Assembly (NCBI RefSeq): GCF_041956535.1
Contig: NW_027192207.1
Location: 2,701-29,207, forward strand
Reading direction: 5' to 3'
DNA: 26,507 nt
Origin: Calcarisporiella thermophila CBS 279.70
Taxonomy: Eukaryota > Calcarisporiellomycota
Part shown: positions 8,217 to 16,838 of the stretch, in pieces
How the letters are laid out: the number at the start of each line of letters is the position of its first letter
How positions within the stretch are numbered: position 1 is the stretch's first letter
Notes under the pieces: model-generated
What the model saw: only the letters and a program-made list of their open reading frames with translations
Databases searched by the model: none
Told to the model about the DNA's origin: nothing
Made by a program: the position numbers and the translations under genes

Positions 8217-8357
8217 TTACTTTAACTTCTTCTCAAATACATCTTCAATAGAGAGAGATGAAACTGTCCGAATCTCTCGAATAGCCCACCCACAATCTAA
8301 CCGAACATCATGTATCCTTTCTAGCATTTTCGGAGGCTCTAGAAGCAAAATGAACAT
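8217..8357 (-). CDS. Short hypothetical ORF (46 aa), possibly a 3' exon
   Basis: ATG at 8357 and TAA at 8217. The composition is protein-like (MLERIHDVRLDCGWAIREIR, then SLSIEDVFEKKLK) and unlike its AT-rich surroundings. A gcttctag splice-acceptor-like site just inside the ORF suggests it may instead be the last exon of a gene whose other parts are lost. It lies between two other decayed minus-strand reading frames. Function unknown. Confidence 0.3.
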   Translation of the reverse strand: MFILLLEPPKMLERIHDVRLDCGWAIREIRTVSSLSIEDVFEKKLK

Positions 8358-8495
8358 ATAGCAATATCAATCGTTTGAAACAGGCAGGTTGTCAGGATAT
8401 TATTTTGAACTTAAATTTTAACTTGTTTGTTTGTAAGGGTTAAATCCTGTTTATTGCTTTTCTCTTTTTTCTTTAAATAGTTCAACTATTTGTCT

Positions 8496-8829
8496 TCTGA
8501 TTCTTACTCTTATTTTCCTCTATTATTTCTACTATTATTTTACTATAGAAGTCCGAAAGTCAGAAACTACTCTCGTTACACATGTGGTCCAAGTAATCGT
8601 GATCTATTCCTCAGCCTAAGTGTCTGACATTCTCTTATAAATCGTACACTCCAGCCTCGCATGCTTCAATGGCGGAAACCAACTTTTCTTCTTCTGGATA
8701 ATTTTTAGAGTGAGAGCTCTCAGTTTCATCCTCGTACTGCCAGGAATTCCTCTTTTGTCGATGTTTATATCGTTATTCTAGGTGGTCCAGTCTGTCGAAA
8801 ATTTGTTCTAAGGTGTATTCATTGTTCAT
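8496..8829 (-). pseudogene. Decayed ORF, gag-like or unknown, four in-frame stops
   Basis: Starting at an ATG (8829) one minus-strand frame reads MNNEYTLEQIFDRLDHLE, then continues through stops with polar, charged, protein-like sequence (QYEDETESSHSKNYPEEEKL, then VSAIEACEAGVYDL, DHDYLDHMCNESSF). At least two TAA and two TGA stops interrupt it before about 8496. The start with a short amphipathic helix and an acidic middle reminds me of retroelement gag proteins, but no zinc knuckle is present and the family is not recognised. Confidence 0.4.
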
Positions 8830-9134
8830 TGTTGTCAAGCATAGAAGATAACTAATTCTTAGCGCATAATTCGGAGGCTTTGAAAAAGCTAGAGAGCAAG
8901 AATAGCTGATGCCATCTTAATATGAATTTTTTAGTTGTTTTAGTTTATATTACTTCTAAAAACAGAAATTTGAAATATTCCAACCAGTATATAATTGAAT
9001 TATTTACTTTTGATATTTTATTATTTTCCCATGACTATGAATAAAGCGTGATTAGGGTTCCGAAGAAGCACATACCATCCGGGGAGAGAACCTTTGGGCT
9101 CTCGCCCAAAAGGAATTATGAAATTTGTCTTATT
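8830..9134. other. Intergenic, no gene seen
   Basis: AT-rich spacer. A G-rich patch at about 9049-9110 has weak resemblance (taccatc.gggg.gagaacc) to the start of the duplicated segment at 6117 and 6361, too weak to call a third copy. Confidence 0.4.
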
Positions 9135-10035
9135 TTATAGAAAACACCACATAATACTGGATAATATTAGTGTGAATACCGTGAAGATTATTTTCAAGTA
9201 AGTATTTTTAAGCTCAGATTGCAATAGAAAGCTTTCTTTGTCGTTGACTCTAGGAAATGGGCCAATAGGGATTGGAACTTCTAGAAATTTGCAAAGTGGC
9301 TCCCACCCTTCTTTTACCTACATGAAGTAATAATTAGGCTATAATTTCTTCGTACCAGGGATTAAAACTTGCATTAAATATGAGAAGACGATCTGGCGGC
9401 ACCATATGCTTTACTTCTTGAATGCGCTTGTTATAAACTTCAATAGCCCAATTTTTATCACGGACACCACCATGAAAGGTACGGATAGCAATCACTTTAC
9501 GAGCCATTTTTTGCCGAAGGGTGTTAGTATATAGAAAGTAGAGAGATAACCATCTCAACCAGTCTTCACTGAACGTTGGGCTAAATATAGTGTCGCGGGC
9601 GCTCTCATACCTTCAGATAGGAAAGAGGAATTTGATTAATAATATAACGTGAGTATTCTATTAATTACAATACCATTCTTCAGGTGTATCCCGTATGGTT
9701 AACACTATTTTGGCATTAGGGTATTTTTCCAATAATTCTCTGTAGAATGCTGTTGTCGGCCAATCGACGCACGAGTTAAAGTCTTTGAAAACCTCATCCC
9801 AATCTACTTCTTTACCATCTGCCGCATCAATAAACTTTTGGATATGGTCTTTTTGTAATCGGAACATGTGATAACAAGGACCAAAGCCAAGTTGGTCAAG
9901 CGCAACCATCAAGGAGAGTGTTCCCGTTCTCCCAAATCTTAGAGAGTAAAGGCATAATTATAATGATGAAGAGGATTGCCTGAGATTATAATAAATCTTT
10001 TCTTACCCTGCTCCAATAACTTTCAGAGGCGCCAT
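9135..10035 (-). CDS. Sulfotransferase-like P-loop protein with C-terminal membrane segment
   Basis: Exons on the minus strand: 10035-10007, 9937-9674, 9610-9373, 9317-9135. Introns are 69, 63 and 55 bp. The joined length is 714 nt, or 237 residues. The order of motifs matches the fungal sulfotransferase-like family (Sulfotransfer_4 type): MAPLKVIGAGFGRTGTLSL with the nucleotide (PAPS-type) loop, LDQLGFGPCYHMF, DWDEVFKDFNSCVDWPTTAF, YPNAKIVLTIRDTPEEWY, ESARDTIFSPTFS, DRLLIFNVKEGWEPLCKFL, and PFPRVND near the end. The last exon adds a hydrophobic tail (about residues 219-237) that could anchor it in a membrane. The third intron must use a GC donor (GCAAGT), since GT alternatives break the frame. 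The substrate is unknown; true sulfotransferase activity is not established for many members. Confidence 0.88.
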
Positions 10036-10451
10036 TTCGCATTAAACTAAATATAATGAAAAATTGAATGTTGGACAATAAGAGAAAAATAAAGAGTAGC
10101 CTAAAGTTTGGTTGATACGCTTCAAACAGAATTATTACAACCGCTATGGTATTGGTCTGTGAACGTTTATCTCAACGCAGCTGGATAAAATATTCCACAG
10201 CATGTGCTGAAGGAATATACTTTACCCCCTTTATATAAAAACAAATCTCATATAACATGGGATCGATATTGCTTTTAGAAGTTCTTAAATTTTAAAAACC
10301 GGGGGGGAAAAGTTAAATGTAATTAGACTAGTTCCTAAAAGTATTTTTCTACTATGCTATAGGCGCATGAATGGCAAATTATTTTGAATTCTTGAAGAGT
10401 TCATGCAAATATACGGGTTCGCCGTAAAATATTCTGACTTTATCTATCAAA
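10036..10451. other. Intergenic between divergent genes
   Basis: Shared upstream region of the sulfotransferase-like gene (-) and the small membrane protein ORF (+). It holds a near-palindromic tttatataaa at about 10230-10239 that could act as a TATA box in either direction, though it is about 200 bp from both starts. A run of seven or more G (cgggggggg-like) is at about 10302-10309. No gene was seen. Confidence 0.45.
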
Positions 10452-10769
10452 ATGAATCGAAGAATCAAGATAGAAAACTTTGTACTCGGACTGATATGCT
10501 CTGCATCATTGATATTAGGCATATGCTTCCCGAGGTCAAGAATGGGTGCGGTGCTATTGTTAGGCTTATTATTACTCACTGGTTTGGTTTGGGCCGTGCG
10601 AGTAACTAATGCCGGTCATCGATCACCTATTTGTAATTATGGGGCAACTAGGACCACACGCTGTTTAAAGTGGGATGACTATAATTGCATATCCAGGACA
10701 ACTTATTGCATAAAACCTACGACGCAAACCAGTTTTGGTTACGATCCATATTATGATTATTATCATTAA
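10452..10769 (+). CDS. Small two-TM protein with Cys/Tyr-rich tail, hypothetical
   Basis: A 105-residue ORF whose ATG sits in a good context (aaaATGa). Residues about 10-26 (ENFVLGLICSASLILGICF) and 32-49 (GAVLLLGLLLLTGLVWAV) are clear membrane segments. The tail has four Cys and ends in a Tyr-rich stretch (YDPYYDYYH). A positive N-terminus (MNRRIK) suggests the N-terminus faces the cytosol. No family is recognised. The length and membrane organisation argue against chance in AT-rich DNA, but there is no neighbour or intron evidence. Confidence 0.5.
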   Translation: MNRRIKIENFVLGLICSASLILGICFPRSRMGAVLLLGLLLLTGLVWAVRVTNAGHRSPICNYGATRTTRCLKWDDYNCISRTTYCIKPTTQTSFGYDPYYDYYH

Positions 10770-11802
10770 AATTGACTAAGCAATAAGATGACATATTTAA
10801 CCATTTTATATTGAATACAAATTTTAAATTTTTAAGTATTAAATACTGTTAAAGCAGTAAAGATAAATATTTATCTTCAGTGTAATTATATTTCATGTAA
10901 ATAAGTTAACTATTGATCCTCGATAGTGTATCTTCTCCTTACGTGTTATCCTGTGGCCCACACTTTGCTACAAGTTAAGCTGCAGAATTTAAATTTCCAT
11001 AAATCTTCTAAGCAGTGTTCATTTATTCAAAATCTTGGGATACCATATGGCACACACCGTCAATGCTAACAAAATTAACCAAAGCAATGCAAGAGTACTC
11101 TACAGTTCCTATGGAGTGCAGAGCTATATATAATTGAAGTCTCCATGAGTTCTGCTTATTCTTCAATAGACTGCGGACTTTGTCAGCAGTCCACGCTTCA
11201 CAATGATGAGGCCGATTTATTGGATAAAATGAGCTGGTACAAAGAATAAAGAAAAAGTAAACAAAAAAAAATCGTACGATAATCTGAACGTGATTTTGCT
11301 ATAAATATGAACCTACCAAGGAGATGTTTCCTCGGCCGTTCCAAGAAGAGGGGAGGGAAGTGAAGCGTGGACTGCTGACTTTGCCTTGTCCATTTCCCTT
11401 AAGCCGTCGCATACGCTAGGCTAAAGTAAGAAGTATTCTGTCCCGCGCCGTTGACTTGAACAGCGCATACGAAACAGGAATACGGACATTTTTGTTTCAT
11501 CTTATAGCATATAAAGCCGCTAAATACGTGGCTTGGATTGATGAAGTTTTTTTTGCAGAAAAGCTCAAACCCAATGCTGGATTCACTTATTTCAATCTTT
11601 TTCTGCTTATGCTCACTATGAGAATGTAGCCATTTTGAGAGTCAGAAGAATTAGCAATGAGATGACTCTATCATGAATGTAGGCTGTGCAATAATATTTA
11701 AGCCTTCGATATCATCAACTTCAAGGTTTAATTTATTCTAATAGAGCCAATTATTCTTCAGCATCGTCATATTAGCTCAAATGATAAAAACATAAAATCT
11801 TA
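10770..11802. other. Intergenic with a MITE-like inverted repeat
   Basis: About 1 kb without a supportable gene. It contains the inverted-repeat element at 11182-11379. The DNA following that element, to about 11480, is richer in GC than the rest, yet shows no continuous reading frame. Confidence 0.5.
11182..11379. mobile_element. MITE-like element with 20-bp perfect terminal inverted repeats
   Basis: GTCAGCAGTCCACGCTTCAC at 11182-11201 is the exact reverse complement of 11360-11379. The 198-bp unit has no coding capacity. Directly outside, both flanks carry ttt, and a longer actttg appears at both edges (overlapping the inverted repeat by a base or two), which may be a target duplication. 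If the ends are taken as CAGCAG, the terminus resembles hAT elements, but the expected 8-bp duplication is not perfect. The superfamily is not assigned. Confidence 0.6.
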
Positions 11803-12568
11803 TTATAATATACAATTTTCAATACTTGACTTAAATTGAGAAAGCGCATGATATGCATCTCCTTTCGGCGTCCACGTAGCCCTTAGCTCAGTACTAATTT
11901 CACTTGCTTTCTTAGTGAACATATTTTCGCCGTTATCTTTGGCAGCAAAGAACCTTTCAATTGTCAATGCGACTTCTTTGGCATAGATCAATTTTGGGTT
12001 CGAAGACCTACTAGAGGGAGATAGACAATTGCTGAATTCGAAAGACAATCCCGTTCTCAGTTTTATAAGTAGTTTGAAGTTGGCGGGTTGATCACCAATG
12101 TATTGTCCCAGTCCCGTGGGTCAAGCTTTCTAAAGAAGAATTCCAGTCACAGTGAGTTAAGAACGTGTCGCAACTTGAATGTGAGAGTATCATTTCTTGT
12201 GGCGCCCATTGTACTATCGTTACATTGTTGTATACGAAAGCTCCATCTATAGGAGATACCATCTCAATTTTGGGTAGAAAAATTAGCTGGTCATTGCTCA
12301 AGCTTCAATGAACACATCGTTTGGATTATCTGAAACCATGAAGAAGCTCGATTAGTTGATCTTTGCTATGGGTTATTGCTGATCCAAACGAGACATAAAG
12401 AATGGAGCGAGCTGGTTGCTCATTGAGATATCGATATTGCCAGGAATCAAAATTTCTCTTGGTCACATCAGTATTGATCAATTTTTTTTCGAACTTCCCA
12501 AGCATCTAGTGGCTGACACTTTCCAATTTCTTCCTAATGACCGTCATATGTCCACTTATGAGTGTTGA
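11803..12568 (-). pseudogene. UDP-glycosyltransferase (UGT) pseudogene
   Basis: Minus-strand fragments in order are SGHMTVIRKKLESVS (near 12565), an in-frame TAG, SILYVSFGSAITHSKDQLIE (the beta-strand and loop starting the C-terminal domain), a frameshift and a TGA in the [10 protein letters not shown] segment, then the donor-binding signature [32 protein letters not shown]. After a further frameshift comes [16 protein letters not shown], and the rest to a stop at 11803. The WAPQ..L.H...FLTHCGWNS..E pattern is the UGT signature (here DWNS replaces GWNS). Most of the N-terminal acceptor domain is missing, since a complete UGT has 430-500 residues. Several independent lesions mark it as a pseudogene rather than an intron-rich gene. 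Confidence 0.85.
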
Positions 12569-12615
12569 GCGTAATAAGTGGCTCTACGAGATATATTATA
12601 TACAATATATATATA

Positions 12616-12681
12616 TCTTTATCTCCAACTGAAAATCCTGTCACAGCAAATGTGACGGGGGGTTTTTGTTGGAGAGAAAGA
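12616..12681. repeat. Long near-perfect hairpin
   Basis: The left arm 12616-12645 (tctttatctccaac..gtcaca) and right arm 12651-12681 (tgtgac..gttggagagaaaga) pair around a 5-nt loop gcaaa. About 24 Watson-Crick and 3 G-U pairs, three mismatches and one bulged G are seen by eye. It is flanked on the left by an (AT)n tract (12594-12615). It lies between the UGT pseudogene and the orphan secreted gene. It may be a foldback mobile element, a small-RNA precursor or a transcript-end structure; the sequence does not decide. Confidence 0.7.
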
Positions 12682-12932
12682 TTTAACTCCGTATGATTTA
12701 TTACAATCTCAAATGAACGTATATATATCCATTAAATGATGACGTAGCTACGTAAACACAGAGATTAAGAAGATCTGAAAGTAACATATGTGACAACAAA
12801 CACCTCGATGCTAAGCCACATTGATGTTAATATTAACTATTTAAAGCAGATATGAATTTTTTTTACTTAGCAATATTCAGAAAATAGAAGAATAAAGTTA
12901 AAATCAAAGAGCCAATAGACACCACATCCTAT

Positions 12933-13505
12933 TTAATATATGGCGTTGGGTTCCAAAATTGATTTTCTAAAATCTAGAGTGAAAAAGAAGGCTGGTATAG
13001 GATTATCCAATGTCGCTGTGACACCGAGATACACATAGGGTTGGATTTCACGAATCCAGTCCACGTAATGACTAAATGGTATATCGTATTGAATGCGTAT
13101 CGTTTTCTTGCCATCAAGAGGGAGTCTGTGGAACTCCATTGTACCATTGAAACAATTGATGCCAGCAATTAAATTATTTGTCATTCTTCCACCCTCATGT
13201 TGTGCGTGAAATGTTTGCCCAGTCAATATCAACGCCCTTATACGACACAAATTTACGAGTTCTTTGTCAGCTTGGTGACACTTTCCAATGGGGCAAGATT
13301 TAGAAGAAGATATGCCTTTAATCCCACGAGGCGGAAATGTACTGATTTCTAGGTTAAGAAAGAGTAAATTAAGTCTATCAAATGAACAGTTTTTTATATG
13401 AATTGGCCCATTATTAGGATTTGTATTACACTTAGCACTGACAATCAACTTGAAATTATTTAAAAATAATATGAATAAGCTTGAAATAAGCATACGAAAA
13501 TACAT
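12933..13505 (-). CDS. Orphan secreted protein, 190 aa
   Basis: I chose the ATG at 13505 because it places a signal peptide at the very N-terminus: MYFRMLISSLFILFLNNFKL, then IVSA and a likely cleavage before KCNTN. An upstream ATG at 13571 in the same frame would bury that segment. The mature part has six Cys, an N-terminal NGPIHIKNCSF region, and a Tyr/Phe-rich C-terminal half with beta-strand character (IRIQYDIPFSHYVDW, YVYLGVTATLDN, AFFFTLDF). Single exon; stop at 12933. No family is recognised. The neighbours (UGT relic, lipase) give no functional hint beyond a secreted-protein-rich neighbourhood. Confidence 0.6.
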   Translation of the reverse strand: MYFRMLISSLFILFLNNFKLIVSAKCNTNPNNGPIHIKNCSFDRLNLLFLNLEISTFPPRGIKGISSSKSCPIGKCHQADKELVNLCRIRALILTGQTFHAQHEGGRMTNNLIAGINCFNGTMEFHRLPLDGKKTIRIQYDIPFSHYVDWIREIQPYVYLGVTATLDNPIPAFFFTLDFRKSILEPNAIY

Positions 13506-14566
13506 TGAGGGAATGCGATTGCATACAGGATTCAGTAGATAATTTAAAAGCATATATCTGCAAAGTGACAAGGGCTAACATTCTCAATAAAGTTAAATCA
13601 CGTACAAGCAGAGAACTTTGTCCAGGGTCTAACAAACTTTTAAAATTTAGAATAGCTTACAATTGGTTGACTTAGCTTTTAGGAACTCTCAAACAATTGA
13701 ACCATTGTTAGGGTTGTGATAGACCCATAATTTCAAACCTAAAATATAAGTCATTTGTTAAAATTTAATACGCAAATAATTTCCGAGTAAATAAAAATAT
13801 ATATTGTATATTTAAATCCGTGGTGTTATTTATTATGATCTAGATCTAGAAAGATCTATCATAGCAATATACTGTGTCACGAGATTTTTCCAGTGAAAAA
13901 TTAAATCGATATCCCTCTCAATTTTCGGTAATGAATCTATCAATCTACAATCAATGTATATGCTAATCTAACTACAGTGTACACATTTAGTAGTTACTTT
14001 AGTGAACAGTAAATGTGGTTACCCTAACGTTTAAGAAAAATTACTGACATCTGATAAGCCTAGAAAACAAAAATATATTGTAGTTAGTAATGATGTATTT
14101 ATTTTTTATCAAAAAGTACACGAACCATTTATCAATTAATTTAGGAAAAAGAAAATGGTGTAATTTCTATTGTAAAAATCCTACAACAAACTATCTTTAG
14201 ATATACTTGATAGCCTTGTATAAACTGTAAAAACAAGATCGCTGGGGTATCAAATTCAAAGTTGATCTATGTAACACGAGTAAATTATTTAATCAATGTT
14301 ATGATTGAATTAAACGAGTAAGTTGCGACCGCGAAAAATCTAATTGCTCGATATGGATTAATCTAGGATTGAATTGCCGGGGAATTCTTGAAGAATGATT
14401 ACCATAACAATTATTGTATCCTCAAATCTTAGGGTTGCCTTTATTCCATATTCCCACACCACTCTCTCTTTCTTTCGCAGGATTTAATGACTTGTCTATT
14501 TAATACTTTTATATGTAAAGAATCTATGCGAACAATTTAACTTACCAGTAATGTCTCCATCTTAAA
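13506..14566. other. Intergenic region between divergent secreted-protein genes
   Basis: About 1.06 kb of AT-rich DNA between the orphan secreted gene (-) and the lipase (+). A TATA-like AT run occurs at 13797-13815, and a cluster of agatct palindromes (gatctagatctag..agatct) at 13838-13859. No reading frame with protein character was found. Confidence 0.5.
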
Positions 14567-15650
14567 ATGATCATTTTAGTCATTTTTTTCTTCCTGCTTT
14601 CAGGCCAAATAACCGCAAATCCACTCAGCCAAGTTCTGCGAACAATTCCTACTAATATAGATCACTATGAACTCAATGCAGAACAAATTAAAGCATGCGC
14701 ACAATACGTTAAACTTGCCAGTATAACCATGTGCCCAACTATTAAGCCTGGCCCATTGAATTGCTCCGCTCCATACTGCAAAGAGTTTCCAAGTCTTACA
14801 GTCGTTGACTCGTTTGTTGCAAGCGTCGCAGACATAGAAGGATTTATTGGAGTAGACAATGAACGCAGGGCGATTGTGGTAGCCATTAGAGCAAGCTCAG
14901 CTATGATTAATTGGCTACCACAAGCATTAGCTGTTTTAGTACCTTATAATCATCCCTCTGCTCCTGGAGCACGTGTCCACTATGGCATTTATCAGGTAGC
15001 AAAACCCATGTTCCAACGAGTAACACCAATGGTGCGAGAGCAGCTTTTGCAACATCCTGGTTATGAAGTAGAGGTAGTAGGATGGAGTCTTGGAGGCTGG
15101 CTAACAGTTTTGCAGACTCTGAATTTGCTCGAGACTGTTAAAGAGCTTGACAGAAATAAGCTCGTTGCCGTAACTGTTGGAGAGCCGCATCTGGGAAATG
15201 CAAAATTTGTGGAATATTATGACAGTTATAATATCCTTACCAAACGACTTGTCAGCAACTACGATTTAGCCCCACATACTCCGCCAGCATTCCTTGGGTT
15301 TAAGGTATGATATGATTATTTTCATTTAAAATTCGCTACCAATTGACTTGCCGTGATCTTTTATTCGATTTATTTCGCTATATATTTAGGCTCGTAAATA
15401 CGAAATTTTCTCCAAGAGCCTTGAATATAAAGGTCCCGTAATACAATGTATCCAACCTTATGATCCGGTATGCTCCGGCTACTATCCAGTTACAAAATAT
15501 TATGTTTTGCAACACTTTGTTTGGCATGGTATCAGTTTATCGCAATGTATTCCAGAATTTGTGATGAAAGGAGACGTTATGGGTGCCTATAACTCTATGT
15601 TTTATGGCATGGGTTTCAAGCCTGGGAAAAATAGGACGATAGCATTATAG
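14567..15650 (+). CDS. Secreted class 3 lipase
   Basis: Exons 14567-15304 and 15390-15650; the 85-bp intron is GT..AG, phase 0. The product is 332 residues. Residues 1-17 form a signal peptide. It has the fungal lipase (Lipase_3, alpha/beta hydrolase) layout: a Cys-containing N-terminal segment, GFIGVDNERRAIVVAIRAS (the oxyanion strand, usually ending FRG), VHYGIYQVAKPMF, and the nucleophile elbow VVGWSLGGWL with Ser174. AVTVGEPHLGN follows, then Asp233 in NYDLAPHTPP, and exon 2's HFVWHGISL with the probable catalytic His292. The elbow has Trp where most relatives have His (GHSLGG). The extra Cys pairs suit an extracellular enzyme. Likely role: extracellular breakdown of acylglycerols for nutrition or host use. 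Confidence 0.92.
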
Positions 15651-15898
15651 TGAAAATAAAAATTACCCAAGTGGCTATAGCTACTCTCAACAATTTATTA
15701 AACCCACTGAAATTACAATTATTCGCACACACAAAAAAAAGAAATAGTAAATTTTGATCCTTTCTACTCGTAAGCGTTTAATTACATAATTACAAAAAAT
15801 CTGGTTATCATAGCCTTGACAACAAAAGAAAAAATGGTAATTATTTCTCTTCAATTGAAGAATATATACATGATAATGTTCCAATTCATCTCTGAAAG

Positions 15899-16135
15899 TT
15901 ATTCAGGTGTAAAATCGTGATCTAGTTTTAGAGTGCCTTGACAATTTCCAATGCATTCTCTTCCAATGATTAAAACAAGAGTATTTGATAGGACTTTTTT
16001 CATGTACAGTATATTTGATGATTTACAGTTTAGTAAAGTTAAGTTGTAATTAAATAAATTTTCACTCCAGACCATAGAGTTAATATAGGCGTGAGAAACC
16101 TTGCACTCTTTATGATTTACAATGATATTAGACAT
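15899..16135 (-). CDS. Hypothetical Cys-containing ORF, 78 aa, possibly a 3' exon
   Basis: ATG at 16135, stop at 15899. It has Cys in the patterns KECKVSHAYIN, LLNCKSSNI and RECIGNCQG, and ends KLDHDFTPE. The frame continues upstream for about 11 residues to a ttttagtag that could be a splice acceptor. There is no signal peptide at the ATG, and no upstream exon was found in the AT-rich DNA. It may be the last exon of a lost or unrecognised secreted protein. Confidence 0.3.
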   Translation of the reverse strand: MSNIIVNHKECKVSHAYINSMVWSENLFNYNLTLLNCKSSNILYMKKVLSNTLVLIIGRECIGNCQGTLKLDHDFTPE

Positions 16136-16462
16136 AGAATCAGCAGATTGAATGGCTTTGGTTAATATCTACTAAAATTATTTATTCATAAAATTTTGAA
16201 TAAAGTTCAATTTACTTTTTATGTGAAGAAAGAGCTTAAATATACTTCTAGGAAGAGTAGGTTTAATATTGTTAGAATTTAATAAAATCGTAGTAAAAGC
16301 TTATTCTACAATAGTTGTAATACGTCGCACGTGCACTGGGAATATCAAGAAATCAAAATCCTCTATTAAAGAAAGACCAAACGATTTAAGTTAACTTACT
16401 ATTAGATAATACTCTTTATATTTGTCGTGGGAATTATTGTGTAAATGGGAAGCTTCTTTTTT

Positions 16463-16472
16463 GTATATAAGC
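16463..16472 (+). promoter_or_regulatory. TATA box of the Cys-rich secreted protein gene
   Basis: gtatataagc lies 73-82 bp before the ATG at 16545. This spacing agrees with the start at 16545 and puts the upstream in-frame ATG at 16491 very close to the expected transcript start. Confidence 0.55.
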
Positions 16473-16544
16473 ACTTAATTTATTTGTCCTTTGTCCTATA
16501 ATACCCTTAAATATAGTTTCCTCGATAAATCATCAACAAAAGGT

Positions 16545-16838
16545 ATGAAGCTTTACTATCTCGCTGGTCTCATTTCGGCGCTTTCTTTTGTTTGCGCGCA
16601 AGAAGCTGCCCCTCCTCAAAGCTGTGAAAATGTTCCTCATCGCTCTTGCAAATCTGCCTGCAGAATTATTGATGAATGCCGTGACAAGCGTGATCCCTTC
16701 AAATGCGCTTGTAGGAGGGACATTGGACTAGCAATTTGCGACTGCCTTAAGGATATTAACCTATTTGGTGGCCGTGGCAGGTGGTGCGAGAGACAGGTTG
16801 AAGATTTGTGCAAAGGTCCCAATTTCAATGAAAACTAG
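16545..16838 (+). CDS. Small cysteine-rich secreted protein (97 aa)
   Basis: The ATG at 16545 starts a textbook signal peptide (MKLYYLAGLISALSFVCAQ). An in-frame ATG at 16491 would add 18 polar residues ahead of it and is less likely. The mature part of about 78 residues has ten Cys: SCENVPHRSCKSACRIIDEC, then KCACRRDIGLAICDC, then RWCERQVEDLC. Short charged helices between Cys (DECRDKRDPFKC, CERQVEDLC) suggest a compact disulphide-bonded fold. No family is recognised. Proteins of this size and make-up in fungi are often candidate effectors or antimicrobial proteins, but nothing here shows a target. Single exon. Confidence 0.8.
   Translation: MKLYYLAGLISALSFVCAQEAAPPQSCENVPHRSCKSACRIIDECRDKRDPFKCACRRDIGLAICDCLKDINLFGGRGRWCERQVEDLCKGPNFNEN

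Larger units (their letters stand above)
15651..16544. other. Intergenic with one doubtful ORF
   Basis: Holds the lipase 3' region, the doubtful minus-strand ORF at 15899-16135 and the promoter of the Cys-rich gene. A gcacgtgc palindrome is at 16327-16334. The minus ORF at 15687-15884 is low-complexity and unsupported. Confidence 0.4.

Noticed and set aside
9049-9110. Third copy of the duplicated upstream segment
   Set aside because: Only about 20 bases resemble the start of the 6117 and 6361 copies; the rest does not align.
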